8,582 nt of DNA from Dehalococcoidales bacterium (GTDB lineage Bacteria; Chloroflexota; Dehalococcoidia; Dehalococcoidales; ARS1013), in contig DAOWHE010000015.1 of NCBI GenBank assembly GCA_030641585.1, forward strand, positions 1-8,582, in the 5' to 3' direction. Position 1 is the first letter of the stretch, and every line of letters begins with the position of its first letter. Shown in pieces: positions 1 through 4,353 of the stretch. Position numbers and translations under genes: made by a program. The notes below the pieces were generated by a model, which saw only the letters and a list, made by a program, of their open reading frames with translations, was not told the origin of the DNA and did no database searches.

Positions 1-751
1 TTATCCGGCGGGGGTTATTTGCGAGGTCATGAATGAAGATGGTACCATGGCGCGCTTACCTCAACTGGAAGTAATATCAGAGAAGTTCGGGCTCAAGATT
101 GTCAGTGTATCTGACCTTATCGCCTATCGTCGCCGCCATGAAAGACTGATTAAGCGAGTAGCTGAAGCCAGGCTACCAACAAATTACGGCGATTTCACTG
201 CTATTGCCTATAAAAGTGATATTGACCCTGATGAACACCTGGCCCTGGTGATGGGAGACATATCTACCAGGAAGCCGGTGTTAGTCCGGGTTCATAGTGA
301 ATGCCTTACCGGTGATGTCTTTAGCAGTCTCCGTTGCGATTGCGGTGAGCAGGTTAGGCTAGCAATGAAGGCTATTGCCAAAGAGGGACGGGGTGTCTTA
401 CTCTATATGAGGCAGGAGGGACGAGGCATCGGCTTCCATAATAAGATTTTTGCCTATGCCCTCCAGGATAAAGGGTTAGACACTGTAGAGGCTAATTTGT
501 CTTTAGGCTTCAAAGCCGACCTGCGAGACTATGGTATCGGTGCCCAGATTCTAGCTGACCTGGGTTTACACAAGATTCGGCTGCTTACCAATAATCCCAA
601 AAAGGTGGTCGGGCTGGAAGGTTACGGGCTTAAAGTAGTCAAGACGGTACCCATTATTACCCCTACCAATCCGCATAACCGTCGTTACCTGGAGGCAAAA
701 CAGAAAAAAATGGGACACCTTTTAGAAATACCAGAAATAACCGAAAGCTAG
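1..751 (+). CDS. ribBA: RibBA, bifunctional DHBP synthase / GTP cyclohydrolase II (5' end missing)
   Basis: The frame is open from base 2, so the gene starts upstream; the ATG at 29 is internal. The visible 249 residues begin in the end of the 3,4-dihydroxy-2-butanone-4-phosphate synthase domain (PAGVICEVMNEDGTMARLP, then SVSDLIAYR). They continue into a complete GTP cyclohydrolase II domain. Counting from the ATG at 29, the zinc-type cysteines are C92, C103 and C105 (ECLTGDVFSSLRCDCGEQ), and RQEGRGIGF and DLRDYGIGAQIL are the family's nucleotide-binding and catalytic segments. In this family the two domains make, from ribulose 5-phosphate and GTP respectively, the two starting compounds for riboflavin in the cytoplasm. 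Full-length RibBA is about 400 residues, so roughly 150 lie outside the window. ribH follows after 31 bp on the same strand, which fits a riboflavin operon whose earlier genes are probably upstream. Identification is firm. Confidence 0.96.
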   Translation, partial: YPAGVICEVMNEDGTMARLPQLEVISEKFGLKIVSVSDLIAYRRRHERLIKRVAEARLPTNYGDFTAIAYKSDIDPDEHLALVMGDISTRKPVLVRVHSECLTGDVFSSLRCDCGEQVRLAMKAIAKEGRGVLLYMRQEGRGIGFHNKIFAYALQDKGLDTVEANLSLGFKADLRDYGIGAQILADLGLHKIRLLTNNPKKVVGLEGYGLKVVKTVPIITPTNPHNRRYLEAKQKKMGHLLEIPEITES

Positions 752-782
752 GAGCAGGAATTCTTACACTAAGGAGGCAGTA

Positions 783-1250
783 ATGAATAAGTGCTTTGAG
801 GGCATGTTGCTGGGCAAGGGGCTAAAATTCGGGGTAGTTATTTCCCGTTTTAATGAGTTTATCTCGGGGAAACTACTTGACGGAGCACAGGACGCTCTTC
901 TTCGCCACGGTGTCAGTGAGGATGATATAGACATTGCCCGGACGCCAGGCTCACTTGAGATTCCACTGGTAGCCTTGAAATTAGCCCAGACCGGAAGGTA
1001 TGACGCTATCATTTGCCTCGGTGCTGTAATACGCGGCGGGACAGCTCACTTTGATTATGTGGCAACTGAGTTAAGTAAGGGCATCGCCAAGATAGCTTTA
1101 GAGACCGGGCTTCCGGTTATTCATGGCGTAATTACCGCCGATACCCTGGAGCAAGCCGTTGAGCGAGCCGGAACTAAGAAGGGTAATAAGGGCTTTGATG
1201 CTGCTGTAAGCGCCATTGAGATGGCAAACCTACTAAAAAGCCTGAGTTAG
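783..1250 (+). CDS. ribH: 6,7-dimethyl-8-ribityllumazine synthase
   Basis: This 155-residue protein has the normal length of lumazine synthase, which condenses 5-amino-6-ribitylaminouracil with the DHBP made by RibBA to give the immediate riboflavin precursor. Visible signatures are VVISRFNEFISGKLLDGA near the N-terminus, TPGSLEIP (54-61), GAVIRGGTAHFDYV (80-93) with the expected catalytic histidine at 89, and RAGTKKGNKGFDAA near the C-terminus. Members of this family assemble into pentamers or icosahedral 60-mers. The ATG is well supported by AAGGAGG at 771-777, a near-ideal Shine-Dalgarno sequence five to six bases upstream. It lies 31 bp after ribBA and is very probably co-transcribed with it. 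The stop is only 17 bp from the convergent minus-strand gene end at 1268, and I see no clear terminator between them. Confidence 0.97.
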   Translation: MNKCFEGMLLGKGLKFGVVISRFNEFISGKLLDGAQDALLRHGVSEDDIDIARTPGSLEIPLVALKLAQTGRYDAIICLGAVIRGGTAHFDYVATELSKGIAKIALETGLPVIHGVITADTLEQAVERAGTKKGNKGFDAAVSAIEMANLLKSLS

Positions 1251-1267
1251 TTGCTAGAGGTAAGCCT

Positions 1268-1522
1268 TCAGTCAGTAACCTTGTAGACCTTGTCGCCCCT
1301 TCTTACCCGTTCACTAACCTTGATGCCGATAGCATCACCCGCCTTGGCCTCGGTGACATGAGCGTTATTAATCTCCATTGAGTCAACGGTAAGCTCTAAA
1401 TCAGTGGTGTGACCCTTAATATGGATTTTGTCGCCTGCGCTTAGAGCCCCGGTCAGGTCAATGCCGGCAACCACCGGATGGGCAAAAAAGTCGGACACTC
1501 CCCCGATTTCTACTTCAGGCAT
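1268..1522 (-). CDS. EF-Tu domain-2-like small protein (translation elongation factor-like)
   Basis: This 84-residue protein reads like an isolated beta-barrel of the EF-Tu domain 2 type. VAGIDLTGALSAGDKIHIKGHTTDLELTVDSMEI is followed by AKAGDAIGIKVSERVRRGDKVYKV, the pattern of elongation-factor domain 2 (gain, GDxIxIxG, xxSMEI, AxAGDxIGIxV). Stand-alone proteins of this type occur in many bacteria and archaea and are usually labelled translation elongation factor-like. They lack the GTPase domain and their function is not known, so a role in translation is only suggested by the fold. The start is supported by AAAGGAGG (reverse strand, 1530-1537) seven bases before the ATG, and by a good promoter at 1556-1584. 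It is a one-gene unit, convergent with ribH and divergent from the gene at 1661. Confidence 0.78.
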   Translation of the reverse strand: MPEVEIGGVSDFFAHPVVAGIDLTGALSAGDKIHIKGHTTDLELTVDSMEINNAHVTEAKAGDAIGIKVSERVRRGDKVYKVTD

Positions 1523-1555
1523 CTTCCTACCTCCTTTCTACTTAATTTGTGAACT

Positions 1556-1584
1556 AGTATACGCCTTACTTCTGGTTTAATCAA
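1556..1584 (-). promoter_or_regulatory. sigma-70-type promoter for the EF-Tu-like gene
   Basis: On the minus strand, TTGATT (complement of 1579-1584) and TATACT (complement of 1556-1561) are separated by exactly 17 bp. The predicted start of transcription falls near 1549, about 26 bases before the ATG at 1522, with the Shine-Dalgarno sequence in between. The match and spacing are good; use in vivo is inferred. Confidence 0.72.
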
Positions 1585-1597
1585 TAGTTTTAAATCT

Positions 1598-1626
1598 TTG
1601 ACATAGTTCTCCAAGTCCCATATAAT
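1598..1626 (+). promoter_or_regulatory. perfect-consensus sigma-70 promoter for the 76-aa gene and bioY
   Basis: TTGACA at 1598-1603 and TATAAT at 1621-1626 are both full consensus, with a 17-bp spacer. Transcription would start near 1633 and read the gene at 1661 and probably bioY. It is back to back with the minus-strand promoter at 1556-1584; the two -35 boxes are only 13 bp apart, so a regulator bound there could affect both directions. I see no obvious operator dyad between them. Confidence 0.85.
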
Positions 1627-1660
1627 TAATCCGTTTATAGACTACGGGGGGGGGATAACC

Positions 1661-1891
1661 TTGGCACAGAAAAACAAACCCGGCGTCAAAGGACAGGAAC
1701 TGGCGGCGAGCATTTTAAATCTTCAACAATACCTGGACATATTAGACCAGCGGTTGGATAATATTGACTCGGTGGTTACCGCCGTTGCCGAGCGAGTAAT
1801 GAGCCAACCTGTCACCCTCAATATCACCTGCCCCAGCTGTGGTAAGAATATAGAAATTGCCATCATTGGCAACAAGAGGCTGACGGCTTAA
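1661..1891 (+). CDS. small protein of unknown function with helical N-terminus and one CPSC knuckle
   Basis: I do not recognise this 76-residue protein. The start is a TTG, chosen because it is the first start after the strong promoter and lies six bases after a G-rich ribosome-binding stretch (nine G at 1646-1654). Residues 12-48 look like an amphipathic helix or short coiled coil (LAASILNLQQYLDILDQRLD and on). The last third is short beta-like sequence with a single CPSCGK (C57, C60). One CxxC per chain could form half of a zinc site shared between two subunits, but that is a guess. bioY starts 32 bp downstream on the same strand, so the two are probably co-transcribed. The context does not otherwise reveal its role. 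Confidence 0.66.
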   Translation: MAQKNKPGVKGQELAASILNLQQYLDILDQRLDNIDSVVTAVAERVMSQPVTLNITCPSCGKNIEIAIIGNKRLTA

Positions 1892-1923
1892 CCGGGCTAT
1901 AGCAGTTCTTCAAAGGGGGAAGT

Positions 1924-2571
1924 GTGGAGATAGCAGCTGCAATCAATAGAACCAAATACAATGCTTTTCGGTGGCGGTATGAGCTTAGTATACCACGGAA
2001 GTTAATCCTAGCACTTGGTATGGCTGGCCTTACTGGTCTGTTGGCTCAGGCTAGGTTCCCCATTCCGTGGAGTCCGGTACCGATTACCGGACAGACATTT
2101 GCTGTGCTTCTGGCTGGTGTGCTTCTGGGCAAGCGGTGGGGCGGAGCAAGTATGGCTATCTATGCCGCACTGGGTGCGGTGGGAGTTCCGTGGTTTACTG
2201 GATGGTCCAGCGGGTTTGGGGCCACTGGAGGCTATCTCATTGGTTTTGTACTGGCTACCCTTTTCCTGGGTTATTTTACCGATAAGCACATCAGGTCAAG
2301 AAGTTTTGTCAGTATGCTGGGGCTGATGCTCTTTGCCAACTTTGTCCTGATTTATGTTCCCGGGCTCATTTGGCTTGGCCTGTGGCTCAATATGGTGGCT
2401 GGAACACCAGTTACCTTTACTGCCCTCCTTGGCATGGGGGCTATTCCCTTTATCGCCGGTGATATTACTAAGGCTGTCGCTGCAGCGGCCATAGCCAGAG
2501 GAGTAACACCTAAAACGGCCTATAACGGCGAGTTAGATAAAGATAAATGGGCGAGCTGGCGTCTCCCCTGA
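1924..2571 (+). CDS. bioY: BioY, substrate-binding (S) component of ECF-type biotin transporter
   Basis: This 215-residue, very hydrophobic protein has about six membrane segments and the BioY landmarks: PVPITGQTFAVLLAGVLLG (51-69), LGAVGVPWF (83-91), GATGGYLIGF (99-108) and IPFIAGDITKA (174-184). BioY proteins bind biotin in the membrane and work with the shared EcfA/EcfT energising module, or in some organisms alone; no ATPase or EcfT gene is in this window. The GTG start at 1924 follows AAAGGGGG at 1912-1919 and gives a short hydrophilic N-terminus of about 24 residues, slightly longer than usual for the family. An in-frame start closer to the first membrane segment cannot be ruled out. 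It follows the 76-residue gene by 32 bp. No biotin synthesis genes are nearby, suggesting a salvage role here. I found no convincing terminator after it. Confidence 0.93.
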   Translation: MEIAAAINRTKYNAFRWRYELSIPRKLILALGMAGLTGLLAQARFPIPWSPVPITGQTFAVLLAGVLLGKRWGGASMAIYAALGAVGVPWFTGWSSGFGATGGYLIGFVLATLFLGYFTDKHIRSRSFVSMLGLMLFANFVLIYVPGLIWLGLWLNMVAGTPVTFTALLGMGAIPFIAGDITKAVAAAAIARGVTPKTAYNGELDKDKWASWRLP

Positions 2572-2597
2572 AGATGGTCTAATTACCCACCTGTCTG

Positions 2598-2627
2598 TTG
2601 ACTATCTAGGGAAACACCTAGTAAAGT
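2598..2627 (+). promoter_or_regulatory. probable promoter of tRNA-Val
   Basis: TTGACT at 2598-2603 and TAAAGT at 2622-2627 are 18 bp apart, which would start transcription about six bases before the mature tRNA 5' end at 2640. The spacer holds a small inverted repeat (CTAGG/CCTAG, 2606-2621). The -35 box is good and the -10 box is only fair. Confidence 0.5.
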
Positions 2628-2639
2628 TGTTACGCTTTC

Positions 2640-2716
2640 GGGCGGTTAGCTCAGTTGGTTAGAGCGCTGCGTTGACATCGCAGAGGTCACTGGTTCAAAT
2701 CCAGTATCGCCCACCA
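2640..2716 (+). tRNA. tRNA-Val (anticodon GAC), CCA encoded
   Basis: A full cloverleaf can be drawn by hand. The acceptor stem pairs 2640-2646 (GGGCGGT) with 2706-2712 (ATCGCCC), with one G-U pair. The D stem is GCTC/GAGC, the anticodon stem is CTGCG/CGCAG with loop TTGACAT (anticodon GAC, valine), the variable region is five bases, and the T stem is ACTGG/CCAGT with loop TTCAAAT. The discriminator base is A2713 and CCA is encoded at 2714-2716. The last 41 bases, from the third anticodon base to the CCA, recur at 3233-3273, marking this gene as the integration site of a genetic element. Confidence 0.97.
2676..2716 (+). repeat. att-like direct repeat, copy 1 (3' end of intact tRNA-Val)
   Basis: This copy runs from the third anticodon base through the anticodon stem, T arm, acceptor strand and encoded CCA. 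It matches 3233-3273 at 40 of 41 positions; the only difference is T2700 versus C3257, the last T-loop base. Similarity stops at both ends of the tRNA segment, as expected for a recombination core rather than a general duplication. Confidence 0.85.
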
Positions 2717-2944
2717 TGTCAGTAGTTCACATAACGAGGAATTGCCACTAAGGGAGCTACTGGAGGTATTATTGGGAGCGGAGGGGAGGAGGAGGTTGGA
2801 TGATTGTGTCACATGACCTAGCGAGGATAGACCGCCATTTGGTTCTATCAATTCTAGTTCGTCGAGATAAGTAATATACATTGAGGCATTCCACTCAACA
2901 AGGTTTAGGGTTACATTTGTAGCGTTCTCTCTGTTGTTATTCAT
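2687..2944 (-). CDS. hypothetical 85-aa protein whose 3' end runs into the tRNA gene
   Basis: I do not recognise this ORF. Its start is well supported: AGGAGG sits about seven bases before the ATG at 2944 on the minus strand. The protein is rich in N, S, L and T (MNNNRENATNVTLNLVEWNA at the start, a Ser/Asn-rich stretch near residues 56-69). It has no membrane segment or cysteine cluster. The last nine or so residues (WWAILDLNQ) are simply the complement of the tRNA 3' half read as protein, and the stop codon lies inside the tRNA. That frame through a tRNA is a well-known source of false ORFs, so the C-terminus may be accidental even if the N-terminal part is real. It lies within the tRNA-bounded element, divergent from the 55-residue ORF. 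It may be element cargo, or no gene at all. Confidence 0.38.
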   Translation of the reverse strand: MNNNRENATNVTLNLVEWNASMYITYLDELELIEPNGGLSSLGHVTQSSNLLLPSAPNNTSSSSLSGNSSLCELLTWWAILDLNQ

Positions 2945-2978
2945 TACTTTCCTCCTATATATCTGGTAGAATTAGGGT

Positions 2979-3146
2979 ATGCTTAAACGACTTTTATCGG
3001 GGTGGGTCAGTTTCCTCCTTATCATAATCTGTGCGGGTATGGGGCTTTGGGTATGGTATTGGAAAGATATGGTGGGCTTGGGTTGGGGGTTAATAATTGC
3101 TAGCTTAATAATTGTGATTGGAGTAATGTATTACGATAAAAGTTAG
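2979..3146 (+). CDS. small membrane protein, two transmembrane segments (55 aa)
   Basis: This short ORF reads MLKRLLSGWVSFLLIIICAG and continues to a TAG at 3144-3146. Residues about 9-27 and 34-51 are both long enough and hydrophobic enough to span the membrane. They are separated by a short Trp-rich turn with K29 and D30, and the chain starts with K3 and R4 and ends YYDKS, which would place both ends in the cytoplasm by the positive-inside rule. The pattern is that of a designed-looking small hairpin membrane protein rather than random sequence. The ribosome binding site is weak (AGGG directly before the ATG), which lowers confidence. It is the only plus-strand candidate gene in the tRNA-bounded element and starts 34 bp from the divergent ORF ending in the tRNA. 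Small two-segment proteins of this kind occur in toxin, holin and immunity roles, but nothing here identifies one. Confidence 0.5.
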   Translation: MLKRLLSGWVSFLLIIICAGMGLWVWYWKDMVGLGWGLIIASLIIVIGVMYYDKS

Positions 3147-3232
3147 ACTAACATATTTATACTTGTTGCTAGGGGATAGTTACCAAATATAATAAACAAT
3201 ATAAAAAATGAAATTGAAGCTAATATTCTATT

Positions 3233-3273
3233 CATCGCAGAGGTCACTGGTTCAAACCCAGTATCGCCCACCA
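3233..3273 (+). repeat. att-like direct repeat, copy 2 (displaced tRNA-Val 3' fragment)
   Basis: This tRNA fragment lacks the acceptor 5' strand, D arm and 5' half of the anticodon arm, so it cannot make a tRNA. It is 40/41 identical to 2676-2716, including the encoded CCA. It marks the far edge of the integrated segment, after which the promoter region of the iron-sulfur/AOR operon begins within about 65 bp. Confidence 0.85.
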
Positions 3274-3336
3274 CACAGGGTAGTATTAAGGGCAAAACTT
3301 TTTTGGGAAAAATTTTAAAAATAATGCTTGGGGGTA

Positions 3337-3365
3337 TTGACAAATAACCAAAATAATGGTAATCT
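3337..3365 (+). promoter_or_regulatory. promoter of the iron-sulfur/AOR operon
   Basis: TTGACA at 3337-3342 is full consensus. It is followed after 17 bp by TAATCT at 3360-3365, a half match to the -10 consensus. Transcription would start around 3372, exactly where a long 5'-terminal stem of the leader RNA begins (3373). The weak -10 box suggests that an activator may help. The promoter lies 64 bp beyond the tRNA fragment, so it is outside the mini-element. Confidence 0.62.
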
Positions 3366-3372
3366 CTCCCAT

Positions 3373-3480
3373 CGCTAAGAATTAAAGCAAGAGCAAGACT
3401 ATAGGTTGAGAGGCATCTCACCGGTCTTGCTTTATCCTTTATGTTCTTAGTGGAAGCCCGATATGGGCACAAAAAAAGGG
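3373..3480 (+). ncRNA. candidate structured leader RNA of the AOR operon
   Basis: Between promoter and start codon the sequence folds into nested stems. The outer stem pairs CGCTAAGAA (3373-3381) with TTCTTAGTG (3444-3452), nine pairs with one G-U. A middle stem pairs AGCAAGAC (3392-3399) with GTCTTGCT (3424-3431). An inner hairpin pairs GG.TGAGA (3404-3411) with TCTCACC (3416-3422) around GGCA. The middle stem has an alternative register, TAAAGCAAGA (3383-3392) with TCTTGCTTTA (3425-3434), because GCAAGA is repeated. A small GCCC/GGGC hairpin (3456-3468) follows just before the ribosome binding site. A leader riboswitch or protein-binding element controlling translation is plausible, and molybdenum/tungsten cofactor would be a natural ligand for this operon. 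I could not match it to a known riboswitch consensus from memory. Confidence 0.5.
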
Positions 3481-3494
3481 GGTAAATAAAAAGG

Positions 3495-4280
3495 ATGAGT
3501 GAACAAAAGGTCGATGGAGGCGGTGGCACCACTAATGTTATCTCGGGTTGGATAACTTCTAAGGTGAGGAGACCCACTACAAGAAGGGAGTTTCTGAAGG
3601 TAGCCGGTGCAGGTGGATTTGGGGCAGCTTCCCTCTATTTGTTAGGCTGTGCTGTTGAGGACGGAACAACGAACGCAACTTTAAATCCTAAAACTGACAA
3701 GAACTATGTACTGTCTGTAGACGCCAAGGGCATGGTCATCCATCACGCACAACGCTGTGTTGGCTGTCGGCGCTGTGAGCTGGTATGCGTCGAGTACAAC
3801 GAGGGCAAGACCAACCCGAATATGGCACGAGTAAACATCCGCCGTAATTACAACTACGGCCCCGAGGGACCATCGTTTTCCTACAGAGGGCAGGGCAGAT
3901 GGGGAAACCATCGCATGATTGGCGAAACCTGCCGACAGTGCCCGCACCCGGTCCCCTGTCTAACAGCTTGTCCCTATGGTGCTATAGAGGTGAGTGGCCC
4001 GGTAAACGCCAGGGTGGTAAATCAGGATTTGTGCCAGGGCTGTCGTACCTGCCAGCGGGCATGCCCCTGGGGAATGACTACCTTTGACGAAGAGACTCTG
4101 ACGGCACAAAAATGCCACCTGTGCGACGGCGAGCCGGAGTGTGTTAGGACTTGCCCGACAGGCGCCCTAGCGTATGTCCCTTGGGAAGACAGGACCAAGG
4201 ATATTCCAGCTAGGTACTCCATACCGGCAGGTATTCCGCAACCAGACTGGATAAAAGGCTCCTGTGCTGAGTGCCACTAG
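3495..4280 (+). CDS. Tat-exported four-cluster [4Fe-4S] protein, electron-transfer subunit of AOR-family enzyme
   Basis: This 261-residue protein has a twin-arginine signal, TRREFLK at 29-35, then a hydrophobic stretch ending in LLGC (C52, lipobox-like). It may therefore be exported folded and lipid-anchored. Four ferredoxin motifs follow: C88-C91-C94-C98, C146-C149-C155-C159, C180-C183-C186-C190 and C207-C210-C216-C220, enough for four [4Fe-4S] clusters as in DmsB/PhsB-type subunits. The chain ends in CAECH (257-261), a CxxCH motif typical of covalent haem c. Paired with the AOR gene 73 bp downstream, it resembles the E. coli YdhY/YdhV and archaeal WOR5 arrangements. The family role is to carry electrons between the pterin site and a membrane or soluble partner. 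ATG 3495 is the only sensible start: an in-frame stop lies just upstream. The best Shine-Dalgarno (AAGGGGG, 3476-3482) is rather far away at about 12 bases. Confidence 0.88.
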   Translation: MSEQKVDGGGGTTNVISGWITSKVRRPTTRREFLKVAGAGGFGAASLYLLGCAVEDGTTNATLNPKTDKNYVLSVDAKGMVIHHAQRCVGCRRCELVCVEYNEGKTNPNMARVNIRRNYNYGPEGPSFSYRGQGRWGNHRMIGETCRQCPHPVPCLTACPYGAIEVSGPVNARVVNQDLCQGCRTCQRACPWGMTTFDEETLTAQKCHLCDGEPECVRTCPTGALAYVPWEDRTKDIPARYSIPAGIPQPDWIKGSCAECH

Positions 4281-4353
4281 CAGCTTAGTGCTGCCAAGTG
4301 GAGAATAAGAGAAAAAGTATTAATTAACTATAAAAGGGGGGTTTTAAGAAGAA

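Larger units (their letters stand above)
2676..3273. mobile_element. remnant or miniature integrated element at the tRNA-Val 3' end
   Basis: The 41-bp 3' part of tRNA-Val (2676-2716) is repeated in the same direction at 3233-3273, exactly 557 bp away and with one mismatch. Tyrosine-recombinase elements that insert into tRNA genes leave this arrangement: the intact tRNA at one end and a displaced 3' tRNA fragment at the other. The 516 bp between the repeats holds no integrase or replication gene. It has only a minus-strand 85-residue ORF, a plus-strand 55-residue membrane protein ORF starting 34 bp away in the opposite direction, and an A+T-rich tail (3147-3232). It could be a deletion relic, or a tiny element moved by an integrase supplied from elsewhere. 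The recombination history is inferred from the repeat. Confidence 0.72.

Noticed and set aside
1251..1267. Bidirectional terminator between ribH and the convergent gene
   Set aside because: The 17-bp gap holds no hairpin with a T-tract on either strand.
2008..2326. Three overlapping frames on both strands within bioY
   Set aside because: BioY family motifs occupy the region in the main frame, and the alternatives lack starts with ribosome binding sites.
2606..2621. Hairpin CTAGG/CCTAG as a bioY terminator
   Set aside because: The stem is only five pairs, there is no T-tract, and it lies inside the spacer of the likely tRNA promoter.
3299..3325. A+T-only inverted repeat TTTTTT/AAAAA around GGG near the tRNA fragment as a terminator
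   Set aside because: The stem is weak and purely A-T, with no following T-tract; it reads as ordinary A+T-rich upstream promoter DNA.
3368..3467. Extra outer stem CCCAT (3368-3372) with ATGGG (3463-3467) in the AOR leader
   Set aside because: The predicted transcription start is near 3372, so most of the left strand would not be in the RNA; a local GCCC/GGGC hairpin also competes for the right strand.
3361..3480. Firm assignment of the AOR leader as a molybdenum cofactor riboswitch
   Set aside because: The context fits, but I could not match the conserved Moco-motif positions from memory, so it is left as a candidate structured RNA.
3143..3577. 144-codon minus-strand ORF across the tRNA fragment and AOR leader
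   Set aside because: Its apparent conserved piece (GDTGFEPVTSAM) is the complement of the tRNA fragment read as protein, a common false-ORF signature. The rest is low-complexity A+T-rich sequence that overlaps the promoter, the leader RNA and the start of the iron-sulfur gene.
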